A stretch of 7,666 nt of DNA from Azoarcus sp. (GTDB lineage: Bacteria; Pseudomonadota; Gammaproteobacteria; Burkholderiales; Rhodocyclaceae). The position numbers were made by a program, and so were the translations under genes. Every line of letters begins with the position of its first letter. Position 1 is the first letter of the stretch. This document shows positions 1-7,365 of the stretch, one piece after another. Under the pieces are notes generated by a model. The model was given only the letters and a program-made list of their open reading frames with translations, did not search any database and was not told the DNA's origin. The DNA is taken from positions 1 through 7,666 of the forward strand of contig JAIRLA010000027.1 of assembly GCA_031259795.1 (NCBI GenBank), read 5' to 3'.

Positions 1-8
1 ACAATTAA

Positions 9-25
9 TTGGCACAATATTTGCT
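9..25 (+). promoter_or_regulatory. Sigma-54 (-24/-12) promoter with no protein gene behind it
   Basis: The 17 bases TTGGCACAATATTTGCT match the sigma-54 consensus (YTGGCACG-N4-TTGCW) at every position except the G after GGCAC. The invariant GG (11-12) and GC (23-24) have the required 10-base spacing. A start near position 36 is expected. A 10-bp perfect palindrome, CAATTAATTG (2-11), overlaps the -24 element and could be an operator or chance. Sigma-54 promoters need an enhancer-binding activator; its site would lie left of the window and cannot be seen. Only a 13-codon ORF (47-88) and no recognisable gene follow on this strand. Confidence 0.72.
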
Positions 26-150
26 CAAAACAGCGCGAGAGGCAGTATGGACGCAAAACAGCGAGCAGGCATTTTGTATCAACATTAACAGGGGAAATAC
101 AGTGTGTAGATGCCTATGCTGCGGGGGGCGAGGGGAATCCATCGGGAGAA

Positions 151-238
151 CTCGTCATTGCGAGGACACTCCCCGCCTCGTGATTGCGAGGACGCTCCCC
201 GCTTCGTCATTGCGAGGCGCGCATCGACGCGGCAATCC
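151..238. repeat. Three tandem REP-like units (CGTCATTGCGAGG family)
   Basis: Two 26-base units (151-176 and 177-202) share the pattern YTCGTSATTGCGAGGAC-R-CTCCCCGC. A third (203-238) starts the same way and then continues as a full palindromic REP: ATTGC (209-213) and GGCGCG are answered by CGCG and GCAAT (231-235). The CGTCATTGCGAGG...GGCAATCC pattern is a widespread intergenic palindromic repeat in many bacterial phyla. Here the first two units hold only the left arm, so the array appears to have grown by tandem copying of a half-unit. The sequence lies in the gap after the rhodanese stop. Confidence 0.7.
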
Positions 239-246
239 GGTTCGTT

Positions 247-277
247 CCATCCGGCGCGAGAGCGCCGCTGGCTTTTT
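247..277 (+). terminator. Possible intrinsic terminator
   Basis: GGCGC (253-257), a GAGA tetraloop and GCGCC (262-266) form a tight hairpin. It is extended by CCA (247-249) with TGG (269-271) across a small internal loop, and TTTTT follows at 273-277. There is no T run on the opposite side, so it works only for rightward transcription, such as from the 9-25 promoter. The stem is short and the T run is modest, so this is a moderate call. Confidence 0.4.
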
Positions 278-325
278 CACGGCGAATCAACCGCGCGCCA
301 TGAGCGTCGCGCCCGGTTGCGAACC

Positions 326-349
326 CGCGCTATTCCTCGCGCTATTCCT
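326..349. repeat. 12-bp tandem duplication at the rhodanese stop
   Basis: CGCGCTATTCCT occurs twice in direct succession (326-337 and 338-349). Read on the minus strand, the unit contains GAATAG, so the rhodanese stop codon is followed by a second copy of itself. It is a small slippage duplication with no evident function. Confidence 0.8.
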
Positions 350-794
350 GTTCCCAGGGCAGGCCGGCGAGTTTCCAGCCGCCGATGTGGCCGCGCTGGT
401 TGTTGGCGTCGAGCGAGCCTTCAAAACCTTCGAGGACGTTGTAGCAGTTGTTGTAACCGGAGCGGGCGGCGAGGCTGGCGGTTTCGTCGGAGCGCCGCCC
501 GGAGCGGCAGATGAACATCACCAGCGATTCGGGGCTGACTTGTTGGCGCAGTTGCATCATGAAACGGTTGTTGACCTGTCCGCTCGGCCACAGCTCCCAT
601 TCGATATGGATCGCGCCCGGTATGCGGCCCACCCATTCGAGTTCGGCGCGCGTGCGGGTATCGACGAGCTTCGCCCCCGGCGCCAGTTGCCATATCTGGT
701 AGGCTTCGGCCGGGGTCAGCGCCCCCTGGTATGACAATTCGAGTTCAATAGCGCGCTGGCGGGCGAGGTCGAGCAGGGCATTGAGGGTTCCCAT
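342..794 (-). CDS. Single-domain rhodanese-like protein
   Basis: The 150-residue protein is a complete single rhodanese domain with a short N-terminal helix region. Visible landmarks are the VDTR strand (residues 44-47), the RIPGAIHI segment (57-64) and the active-site loop CRSGRRS (96-102), with the catalytic Cys96 present. This supports sulfurtransferase or persulfide-carrying activity; the physiological acceptor is not evident. There is no signal peptide, so it is probably cytoplasmic. The ATG at 792-794 is chosen because it lies about 25 nt after the predicted start from the promoter at 824-852 and no better ATG precedes it. It is divergent from the CDF transporter with 61 bp between start codons, so the two could share control. 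The stop region is tandemly duplicated (326-349). A rhodanese beside glnA fits my recollection of related betaproteobacteria. Confidence 0.9.
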   Translation of the reverse strand: MGTLNALLDLARQRAIELELSYQGALTPAEAYQIWQLAPGAKLVDTRTRAELEWVGRIPGAIHIEWELWPSGQVNNRFMMQLRQQVSPESLVMFICRSGRRSDETASLAARSGYNNCYNVLEGFEGSLDANNQRGHIGGWKLAGLPWEQE

Positions 795-823
795 GGCGGT
801 ATCCGGCTAAAATCAGGGGCACG

Positions 824-852
824 AGTATAACCCCCGCCTTTCCATCTGTCCG
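824..852 (-). promoter_or_regulatory. Sigma-70 promoter for the rhodanese gene
   Basis: On the minus strand, CGGACA (852-847; 4 of 6 matches to TTGACA) is followed after exactly 17 bp by TATACT (829-824; 5 of 6). The start would fall near 817, leaving a leader of about 24 nt before the ATG at 794. On the plus strand a TATAAC box (826-831) overlaps this -10 and could serve the divergent CDF gene, but it has no good -35. The overlapping boxes would make the two directions compete. Confidence 0.5.
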
Positions 853-855
853 TTC

Positions 856-2046
856 ATGCGCCCGCCTCCATTTCCCGTTCATGATGGCGAAAACGCCACA
901 GATGGCGGCGTGCGCGCCCGCGCGCTCCGGCGCGTCACGCTCGTGGCCATCGTCACGAATTCCGTCCTGACCATCGGCCAGGTCGCCATCGGGCTTTTCG
1001 CCAATGCTTTCAGCCTGGTGGCCGACGCGGCGCATACCTTGTCGGATCTGGTCACTGATCTGATGGTGCTGGTGGCCGGGCAGCAGGGCGCCAATCCCGC
1101 CGATCTTCAGCATCCTTACGGGCACGGGCGCATCGAGACGGCTACCCTGCTTTTGCTCGGCGCGGCGCTGGCGGCGGTCGGCGCCGGTTTTTTGTGGACT
1201 TCCGGCATGCGGCTGCAAAACATGGGCGTACAGGCGCCGCTGCATCCGGCGGCGCTTTTCATGGCGCTCGCCACGCTGGTCAGCAAGGAAATCCTGTTTC
1301 GTTTCACGCTCGCCGCCGCGCATCGCCTGCGTGCGCCCCTGCTCGAAGCCAATGCCTGGCATGCCCGTTCCGATGCGGCTTCTTCGCTGGTGGTGGCCAT
1401 CGGTATCGGCGGCGGCCTGGCCGGGTTTCCTTTCCTGGAGCCGCTGGCCGCCGCCGTGGTCGGCTTTCTCATCCTGCGCATGGGGGTTCGCCTGGCCTGG
1501 GGCGCGGTGCGCGAGTTGATCGACACCGGCCTGCCTCCCGAGGATCTCGAACGCCTGCGCCAGACCATCATCGGCACGCCGGGCGTCGACGGTCTGCACG
1601 AGTTGCGCACCCGCCGCATGGCCCAGCGCGTGCTGTGCGATGCGCATGTCCAGGTCGACCCGCGCATCACGGTCTCGGAAGGACATTACATTTCGGATAG
1701 CGTCGTCCTCGCCGTGCGCCGGGCGCATCCCGAAGTCAGCGAGGTGCTCGTCCATATCGACACCGAGCATGACAGGCCGGTCGTGACCGCCGCCGGTCGG
1801 CTTCCCGATCGCGCCGCCGTGATCGCGGATCTCGCCGCCCTTGTCGCCGGGAGCGCGGGCGCGCCGCCGCCGTTCCAGCGCCTTCAGGTGCATTACTTCG
1901 ATCGCCATATCGAAGTCGAAGCCTATTTCGCGCCGGCGGCGCTTCCCGCCAGCCCCGACGCACTCAAACAGCGCACGCAAGCGTGGATCGCCGCGCATCC
2001 CTGTTACCGCAAAGTGACTTACTACGTCTGTATCGCACCAAAGTAA
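856..2046 (+). CDS. Cation diffusion facilitator (CDF) metal exporter
   Basis: A 396-residue inner-membrane metal/proton antiporter of the CDF family. The N-terminal part holds the hydrophobic segments of a six-helix fold. The transport site shows HTLSD in TM2 (His60, Asp64) and HARSD in TM5 (His169, Asp173), an HD/HD tetrad that in characterised CDFs goes with zinc-type ions, though the substrate cannot be fixed from this. The HPYGHGRIE motif typical of the family follows TM2. A ferredoxin-like cytoplasmic dimer domain covers about residues 235-305. The remaining 90 residues (about 306-396) exceed the usual length near 300 and may be a second small alpha/beta domain. The ATG at 856 lacks a visible Shine-Dalgarno, but no better in-frame start precedes the first helix. 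The stop codon (2044-2046) lies inside a possible NtrC half-site for glnA. FieF, ZitB or CzcD-type naming would be a guess. Confidence 0.92.
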   Translation: MRPPPFPVHDGENATDGGVRARALRRVTLVAIVTNSVLTIGQVAIGLFANAFSLVADAAHTLSDLVTDLMVLVAGQQGANPADLQHPYGHGRIETATLLLLGAALAAVGAGFLWTSGMRLQNMGVQAPLHPAALFMALATLVSKEILFRFTLAAAHRLRAPLLEANAWHARSDAASSLVVAIGIGGGLAGFPFLEPLAAAVVGFLILRMGVRLAWGAVRELIDTGLPPEDLERLRQTIIGTPGVDGLHELRTRRMAQRVLCDAHVQVDPRITVSEGHYISDSVVLAVRRAHPEVSEVLVHIDTEHDRPVVTAAGRLPDRAAVIADLAALVAGSAGAPPPFQRLQVHYFDRHIEVEAYFAPAALPASPDALKQRTQAWIAAHPCYRKVTYYVCIAPK

Positions 2047-2050
2047 GGCG
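2034..2050. promoter_or_regulatory. Possible weak second NtrC site
   Basis: A perfect GCACCA half-site (2035-2040) is followed after three bases by a poor second half (TAAGGC). Its centre, near 2042, lies about 30 bp, or roughly three helical turns, from the strong site at 2064-2080. Enteric glnA has paired NtrC sites 32 bp apart. A third GCACCA (2053-2058) lies between them. The site overlaps the end of the CDF gene, so part of the match may be coding coincidence. Confidence 0.3.
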
Positions 2051-2063
2051 GCGCACCAAGCAT

Positions 2064-2080
2064 GGCACCAATATGGTGCA
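2064..2080. promoter_or_regulatory. NtrC enhancer site for glnA
   Basis: GGCACCA-ATA-TGGTGCA is an inverted repeat that fits the NtrC consensus TGCACCA-N3-TGGTGCA with one mismatch, at the first base. Its centre lies about 96 bp upstream of the predicted start from the -24/-12 promoter at 2142-2157, a normal enhancer distance. With ntrB and ntrC encoded downstream, NtrC~P is the obvious activator. Confidence 0.85.
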
Positions 2081-2141
2081 GTAATCATTTTCGCCTTTCT
2101 ATTTCCCCTCATGACACAATGCGCGACGGGCCAAGGTTCGA

Positions 2142-2157
2142 TGGCACGGATGCTGCT
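2142..2157 (+). promoter_or_regulatory. Sigma-54 promoter of glnA
   Basis: TGGCACGGATGCTGCT matches the sigma-54 consensus, with GG (2143-2144) and GC (2155-2156) ten bases apart; the one deviation is C for T just before the TGC. The start is expected near 2168, giving a leader of about 110 nt before the glnA ATG. The leader holds no recognisable riboswitch or gene. No convincing sigma-70 promoter was found for basal expression. Confidence 0.85.
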
Positions 2158-2278
2158 AAGCTCCGCGGCAATGGAAGTCTGGTCATCGCTTGGCCGTCGT
2201 GGGATGTCTTGCCGCCTGTCGCGGGAGCTTCCTCGTCTGGAATTCCAGAAACACCGTCTCACACTCACGGGAATGAAA

Positions 2279-3688
2279 ATGAACGCTCAAGATGTCATGA
2301 AGTTGATCCAGGAAAACGAAGTTCGCTTCGTTGATTATCGTTTTACCGATACCCGCGGCAAGGAGCAGCACGTGGGCGTGCCCATCTCCGTCTTCGAGGA
2401 AGAAGTCTTCGAGCACGGCCATATGTTCGACGGTTCATCGATCGCCGGCTGGAAGGGCATCCAGGCTTCCGACATGATCCTGCTGCCGGATGCCGAATCG
2501 GCCTACATCGACCCCTTTTTCGATGAAACCACCCTGGTGCTGACTTGCGATGTCATCGAGCCGTCCGACGGCAAGGGCTACGACCGCGATCCGCGCTCCA
2601 TCGCCCGGCGCGCCGAGGCCTATCTCAAGAGCACCGGCATCGGCGACGCCGCCTATTTCGGCCCGGAACCCGAGTTCTTCGTCTTCGACGCCGTCGAATG
2701 GTCGGTCGACATTTCCGGCTCTTACGTCAAGGTGTTTTCCGAAGAAGCCGCTTGGTCTTCCGCCGAGAAGTTCGAAGGCGGCAACATCGGCCACCGTCCC
2801 CGCGTCAAGGGGGGCTATTTCCCCGTGCCGCCGGTCGACAGCCTCAACGACATCCGCGCCGCGATGGTGTCGGCGCTCGAATCCGTCGGCGTGCCGGTCG
2901 AAGTGCATCACCACGAAGTCGCCACCGCCGGGCAATGTGAAATCGGCACCAAGTTCACGACCCTGACCCGCCGCGCCGACTGGACGCAGATTCTCAAGTA
3001 CATCGTCCACAACATCGCCCACCAGTACGGCAAGACCGCCACCTTCATGCCCAAGCCCATCGTCGGCGACAACGGTTCCGGCATGCACGTACACCAGTCG
3101 ATCTGGAAGGATGGGCAAAACCTTTTCGCGGGCAATGGTTACGCGGGCCTGTCGGAGACCGCGCTTTATTACATCGGCGGCATCATCAAGCACGCCCGCG
3201 CGCTCAACGCCATCACCAACCCCGGCACCAACTCCTACAAGCGCCTGGTGCCCGGCTTCGAGGCCCCGGTGAAGCTCGCCTATTCCGCCCGCAACCGCTC
3301 GGCCTCGATCCGCATTCCCTACGTCGCCAGCCCGAAGGGCCGCCGCATCGAAGTGCGTTTCCCCGATCCCACCGCCAATCCCTACCTCGCTTTCGCGGCG
3401 ATGGCGCTGGCGGGTCTCGACGGCATCCAGAACAAGATTCATCCGGGCGACCCCGCCGACAAGAATCTTTATGACCTGCCGCCGGAAGAAGACGCCAAGA
3501 TTCCGACCGTTTGTTCGAGCCTCGACCAGGCGCTCGATTATCTCGACAAGGATCGTGAGTTCCTGACTCGCGGCGGCGTGTTTTCCAACGATTTCATCGA
3601 TGCCTACATCGAACTGAAAATGGAGGACGTGACCCGTTTTCGCATGACCACGCATCCCATTGAGTTCGATATGTACTATAGTCTGTGA
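2279..3688 (+). CDS. glnA: Glutamine synthetase type I (GSI-beta)
   Basis: This enzyme makes glutamine from glutamate, ammonia and ATP, the main ammonium assimilation step, as a cytoplasmic dodecamer. From the chosen ATG it is 469 residues, the length of the E. coli enzyme. An earlier in-frame ATG (2111) lies within the sigma-54 promoter region, and the ATG at 2273 leaves no room for the GGGAA at 2269-2273. Landmarks in order: FDGSSIAGW (50-58), the metal-binding GPEPEFF (Glu130, Glu132), the substrate region [20 protein letters not shown], and the adenylylation loop NLYDLPPEE with Tyr398 (Tyr397 in mature numbering). The intact tyrosine predicts control by GlnE adenylylation. Transcription is from the NtrC/sigma-54 region upstream and stops at the hairpin at 3710-3744. 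Confidence 0.98.
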   Translation: MNAQDVMKLIQENEVRFVDYRFTDTRGKEQHVGVPISVFEEEVFEHGHMFDGSSIAGWKGIQASDMILLPDAESAYIDPFFDETTLVLTCDVIEPSDGKGYDRDPRSIARRAEAYLKSTGIGDAAYFGPEPEFFVFDAVEWSVDISGSYVKVFSEEAAWSSAEKFEGGNIGHRPRVKGGYFPVPPVDSLNDIRAAMVSALESVGVPVEVHHHEVATAGQCEIGTKFTTLTRRADWTQILKYIVHNIAHQYGKTATFMPKPIVGDNGSGMHVHQSIWKDGQNLFAGNGYAGLSETALYYIGGIIKHARALNAITNPGTNSYKRLVPGFEAPVKLAYSARNRSASIRIPYVASPKGRRIEVRFPDPTANPYLAFAAMALAGLDGIQNKIHPGDPADKNLYDLPPEEDAKIPTVCSSLDQALDYLDKDREFLTRGGVFSNDFIDAYIELKMEDVTRFRMTTHPIEFDMYYSL

Positions 3689-3709
3689 CAGCGGAGCGGC
3701 CGTTTGTGG

Positions 3710-3744
3710 AAGGACGAGCGCCGCTCGTCCTTTTTTCTTTTTTT
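3710..3744 (+). terminator. Strong intrinsic terminator of glnA
   Basis: AAGGACGAGC (3710-3719) pairs perfectly with GCTCGTCCTT (3723-3732) around a GCC loop. Thirteen T out of 14 bases follow (3731-3744). It begins 22 bases after the glnA stop. It separates glnA transcription from the DUF4124-ntrBC genes, although readthrough is possible. Confidence 0.93.
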
Positions 3745-3745
3745 A

Positions 3746-3754
3746 TGGTCTAAT
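3746..3754 (+). promoter_or_regulatory. Extended -10 promoter for first DUF4124 gene
   Basis: TGGTCTAAT reads as an extended -10: TGG directly before TCTAAT, 5 of 6 to TATAAT. It sits immediately after the terminator T run, and the -35 region (near 3726-3731) is poor, as expected for an extended -10 type. The same TTTTTATGGTSTAAT block recurs before the second DUF4124 gene (4206-4219), which supports a function. Confidence 0.5.
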
Positions 3755-3821
3755 CGCTGCGAGCAGTTTGATTTTGTATGTACCATGTCATTGATCGTTC
3801 ACTTCACCCAAGGACACCGCC

Positions 3822-4097
3822 ATGACCATCAGACACGCGATTCCCCTGTTTTTCCTGGCCCTCGGCCTCGCGCCGTTCGCCGCCTCCTCCGCCGAGGTCT
3901 ACAAATGCATAGGCGCCGACGGCAACACCACCTACACCAATAGCCGCAATGACGCGCAAAGCTGCGAAACGGTCAATGCGACCGACAAGGTCACTGTCGT
4001 TTCCACGCCACGCATCAGGCCGGCGGCTTCCTCCCGCGGCGACGCCCGCCCGCGTCCGGCGGCGACGACCACACGGGATTCCGGAGAACGTTCGTAG
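3822..4097 (+). CDS. Small exported DUF4124 protein
   Basis: The 91-residue protein has a clear Sec signal peptide (residues 1-24: Arg4, a hydrophobic core around residues 6-18, likely cut after SSA before EV). A short DUF4124 core follows: VYKC (26-29), GNTTYTN (34-40) and a second cysteine (Cys48), 19 residues after Cys29, suggesting a periplasmic disulfide. The tail (about 59-91) is rich in Pro, Arg and Ala and looks disordered. The start is well supported by AAGGA (3810-3814), 7 bases before the ATG. DUF4124 has no firmly known biochemical function; such genes often sit between glnA and ntrB in betaproteobacteria. It is closely related in signal peptide and core to the next gene (4284-4745) but lacks its coiled coil, so the two look like diverged tandem duplicates. 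Confidence 0.85.
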   Translation: MTIRHAIPLFFLALGLAPFAASSAEVYKCIGADGNTTYTNSRNDAQSCETVNATDKVTVVSTPRIRPAASSRGDARPRPAATTTRDSGERS

Positions 4098-4116
4098 ACG
4101 GCGCGCGCTTTTATCC

Positions 4117-4165
4117 CGATGCGCGCCCGCGATCATGTCCGGCGCGCATCGCGGTTCTGCGGACA
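4117..4165. repeat. Overlapping alternative hairpins between DUF4124 genes
   Basis: CGATGCGCGCC (4117-4127) and GGCGCGCATCG (4141-4151) form a perfect 11-bp inverted repeat with a 13-base loop. TGTCCG (4136-4141) can instead pair with CGGACA (4160-4165), and the two structures exclude each other. No T run follows either. They lie in the 186-bp gap between the two DUF4124 genes, which otherwise holds a terminator-like hairpin and the next promoter. A role in RNA stability or attenuation is possible but unproven. Confidence 0.55.
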
Positions 4166-4181
4166 GAAAACGGATGTTCGT

Positions 4182-4209
4182 GAAGGGACAGTCCCTTCCG
4201 CCCCTTTTT
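4182..4209 (+). terminator. Terminator-like hairpin after first DUF4124 gene
   Basis: GAAGGGAC (4182-4189) and GTCCCTTC (4191-4198) are perfect inverted arms; sterically the outer 6 bp would close a 5-base ACAGT loop. Five T (4205-4209) come only after a CGCCCC spacer, so it is weaker than the glnA terminator. It stands in the same position relative to the next promoter as the glnA terminator does to the first. Confidence 0.5.
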
Positions 4210-4213
4210 ATGG

Positions 4214-4242
4214 TGTAATTTTCTGCACTGCTTACATATAAT
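4214..4242 (+). promoter_or_regulatory. Promoter region for second DUF4124 gene and perhaps ntrBC
   Basis: There are two candidate -10 boxes. TATAAT (4237-4242) is a perfect -10 with only a weak -35 at 17 bp. TGTAAT (4214-4219) sits in the TTTTTATGGTSTAAT block shared with the first DUF4124 gene. Starts would be near 4249 or 4226. As no terminator is seen between 4745 and ntrB, this may be the constitutive promoter of the DUF4124-ntrB-ntrC operon. Confidence 0.55.
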
Positions 4243-4283
4243 CCCTTAGACCCAGTCACCGATACGCCACAAAGGATGCAATC

Positions 4284-4745
4284 ATGATCTTCTCGCGCGC
4301 AATCCCGTTGTTCTTCCTGGCGCTTGGTCTCGCGCCGCTTTCCGTCTCCGCCCAAGTCTACAAGTGCGTCGACGATACCGGCAGGATCTCCTATACCAAC
4401 AGCCGCGGCAACAATAAAAACTGCACCGCGCTCGACAACACGCAGGCGGTCTCGTCGATCCCGGTAAGAGCTTTCACGCAACCGGTCTCTTTTCCGAAGG
4501 TCAGCAGTGATACGCAAAGAGAGCGCGACCAAACCCGCCGGCAGTTGCTGGAAAGCGAACTCGCCGGCGAAAGGGCGGCGCTCGAAGAGGCAAGAAAGGC
4601 ACTGGCCGAACAGGAAAGCATCCGCCTCGGCAACGAGAAGAACTACCAGAAAGTGCTCGACCGCCTGCAACCGTACAAGAACGATATCGAGCAGCGCGAA
4701 CGCAACATCGAGGCCCTGAACAAGGAAATCTCCGGGTTGCGCTGA
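4284..4745 (+). CDS. Exported DUF4124 protein with C-terminal coiled coil
   Basis: The 153-residue protein has a Sec signal peptide (1-23, likely cut at VSA before QV). Its DUF4124 core (about 24-47) has VYKC (25-28), a GRISYTN strand (33-39) and Cys47; the Cys28-Cys47 spacing equals that in the preceding paralogue. After a linker, residues about 76-153 are highly charged with heptad-like Leu/Ala spacing (for example LLESELAGERAALEEARKAL) and should form a long coiled coil, so the mature protein is probably a periplasmic oligomer. AAAGGA (4271-4276) 7 bases before the ATG fixes the start. It lies 84 bp upstream of the preferred ntrB start with no terminator between, so it is likely cotranscribed with ntrBC. 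Its role in nitrogen control, if any, is unknown. Confidence 0.9.
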   Translation: MIFSRAIPLFFLALGLAPLSVSAQVYKCVDDTGRISYTNSRGNNKNCTALDNTQAVSSIPVRAFTQPVSFPKVSSDTQRERDQTRRQLLESELAGERAALEEARKALAEQESIRLGNEKNYQKVLDRLQPYKNDIEQRERNIEALNKEISGLR

Positions 4746-4800
4746 CACGGGTTGCGCGGGCGGGTTCGCCGAAAAACACAGGCGGTACGGTCTTTGCTAA

Positions 4801-4826
4801 TGGAAAGCGTCGATCCGCGCTTTCCA
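4801..4826. promoter_or_regulatory. Inverted repeat directly before ntrB start
   Basis: TGGAAAGCG (4801-4809) and CGCTTTCCA (4818-4826) are perfect 9-bp arms around an 8-base loop, ending three bases before the preferred ntrB ATG at 4830. In mRNA this would occupy the position of the ribosome binding site, and no Shine-Dalgarno is visible there. There is no T run, so it is not a terminator. It could regulate translation of the sensor kinase or bind a protein as DNA. If the ATG at 4800 is used instead, the repeat is coding. Confidence 0.5.
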
Positions 4827-4829
4827 CCA

Positions 4830-5897
4830 ATGACATATCGCCCGCAGACCACCGTGCCGGAACCCTTCGCAGGACTCGATCTGCTCTCGTCGGCGGTCGT
4901 CCTTGTCGATGCCAGGCTGGTCATCCGCTACCTCAACCCCAGCGCGGAAAACCTTTTCGCCATCAGCCAGCGCAAGCTGCTCGGGCAGCCATTGCAAAGC
5001 CTGCTCGGCGAGTCCCCCGCCCTGGGCAATGCGCTGGAAAACGCCCTGCGCACCAATTGGAGCTATACCGGACAAGACCTCAAAGTGCGCGGCCCCGGCG
5101 GCGGCGAAATCAATATTGATTGCACGGTCAGCCCCATCGACGCCAACGATGCGCGGCTATTGCTCGAACTTCGTCCGATCGACGCTCAATTGCGGGTCGC
5201 GCGCGAAGAGCAGCTCCTGTACCAGCAACAGGCCAGCCGCGAACTGATCCGCAACCTCGCCCACGAAATCAAGAACCCGCTGGGCGGCATCCGCGGCTCG
5301 GCTCAACTGCTCCAGCGCGAACTGTCCGATCCGCAACTGCACGAATACACCGAAGTCATCATCGCCGAAGCCGATCGCCTGCAAGACCTGATGCATCGCC
5401 TGCTCACCTCGCACGGCATGGTGCGCCCCGCCGTGCTCAACATCCACGATGTGCTCGAACGGGTGCGGCGGCTCATCCTGGCCGAATTCCCCGCCATCAT
5501 CATCAGCCGCGATTACGACACCAGCCTCCCCGAACTGACCGCCGACCGCGAACAGTTGATCCAGGCCATCCTCAACATCACCCGCAATGCCGCACAGGCG
5601 CTCGAAGGCAAGGGCGAAATCAGATTGCGCAGCCGCATCGCCCGCCAGGTCACGCTGGCCAAGCGCCGCTTCAGGATGGCACTGGAATTGCAAGTGATTG
5701 ATGACGGCCCCGGCATCCCGGAAGAAATCCGCGACAAGATCTTCTACCCGCTGGTCTCGGGGCGCGACGGCGGCAGCGGTCTCGGGCTGTCGCTCGCGCA
5801 AAGTTTCATCGAGCGTCACCAGGGCATGATCGATGTCAGCAGCCAGCCGGGACGAACCTGCTTTACCGTCCTGATTCCGATTACCAGGCGAACATGA
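4830..5897 (+). CDS. glnL: Nitrogen regulation sensor histidine kinase NtrB
   Basis: NtrB phosphorylates or dephosphorylates NtrC according to nitrogen status, in known systems under PII control. It has no membrane segments and is cytoplasmic. Positions from the chosen start (355 residues): PAS-like sensor domain about 18-120; HisKA with NLAHEIKNPLGGIRGSAQLL and the phosphorylated His145; N box NITRNAAQAL with Asn253; G1 box DDGPGIP (291-297); GSGLGLSLA G2 box near the end. Start choice is uncertain. The frame is open back to a TTG at 4752, with ATGs at 4800 and 4830. The ATG at 4830 gives the short N-terminus before FAGLDLL that I expect for betaproteobacterial NtrB, but it has no visible Shine-Dalgarno and lies just after the inverted repeat. 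ntrC follows after 40 bp, forming the usual pair. Confidence 0.95.
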   Translation: MTYRPQTTVPEPFAGLDLLSSAVVLVDARLVIRYLNPSAENLFAISQRKLLGQPLQSLLGESPALGNALENALRTNWSYTGQDLKVRGPGGGEINIDCTVSPIDANDARLLLELRPIDAQLRVAREEQLLYQQQASRELIRNLAHEIKNPLGGIRGSAQLLQRELSDPQLHEYTEVIIAEADRLQDLMHRLLTSHGMVRPAVLNIHDVLERVRRLILAEFPAIIISRDYDTSLPELTADREQLIQAILNITRNAAQALEGKGEIRLRSRIARQVTLAKRRFRMALELQVIDDGPGIPEEIRDKIFYPLVSGRDGGSGLGLSLAQSFIERHQGMIDVSSQPGRTCFTVLIPITRRT

Positions 5898-5937
5898 TGC
5901 CGACGTTTCGCACCAAAACAATGCACGCACGAAACCG

Positions 5938-7353
<1,416 letters not shown>

Positions 7354-7365
<12 letters not shown>

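Larger units (their letters stand above)
36..277 (+). ncRNA. Candidate sigma-54-dependent small RNA
   Basis: This is an inferred transcript from the expected start of the 9-25 promoter to the T run of the hairpin at 247-277, about 240 nt. No ORF inside looks real. The longest reading frames run on into the antisense of the rhodanese, and the only short ORF after a purine-rich GAGAGG is 13 codons (47-88). The transcript would contain a 10-base direct repeat CAAAACAGCG (26-35, partly before the start, and 54-63), a possible AGGCAT/ATGCCT pairing (67-72 with 110-115), and three REP-like units. Nitrogen-regulated sigma-54 sRNAs are known elsewhere (for example NrsZ of Pseudomonas), but I see no sequence similarity to them. 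It could instead be the leader of a lost gene. Confidence 0.3.

Noticed and set aside
151..238. CRISPR-like array
   Set aside because: The units are contiguous with no unique spacers and match a known REP palindrome pattern.
9..734. Plus-strand open frame of 241 codons at the left edge
   Set aside because: It runs through the REP array and then antisense through the rhodanese; its start codon is not ATG and lies inside the sigma-54 promoter.
745..2268. Long minus-strand open frame (507 codons) across the CDF gene
   Set aside because: It is antisense to a clear CDF protein, rich in Arg/Gly/His with no domain, and reflects the high third-position GC of the real gene.
2111..2278. N-terminal extension of glnA to the ATG at 2111
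   Set aside because: It would place coding sequence over the sigma-54 promoter, upstream of the predicted transcript start, and add 56 residues absent from GlnA enzymes.
2435..3655. Minus-strand open frame of 406 codons opposite glnA
   Set aside because: Composition is typical of an antisense shadow of a GC-rich gene; glnA on the plus strand is unambiguous.
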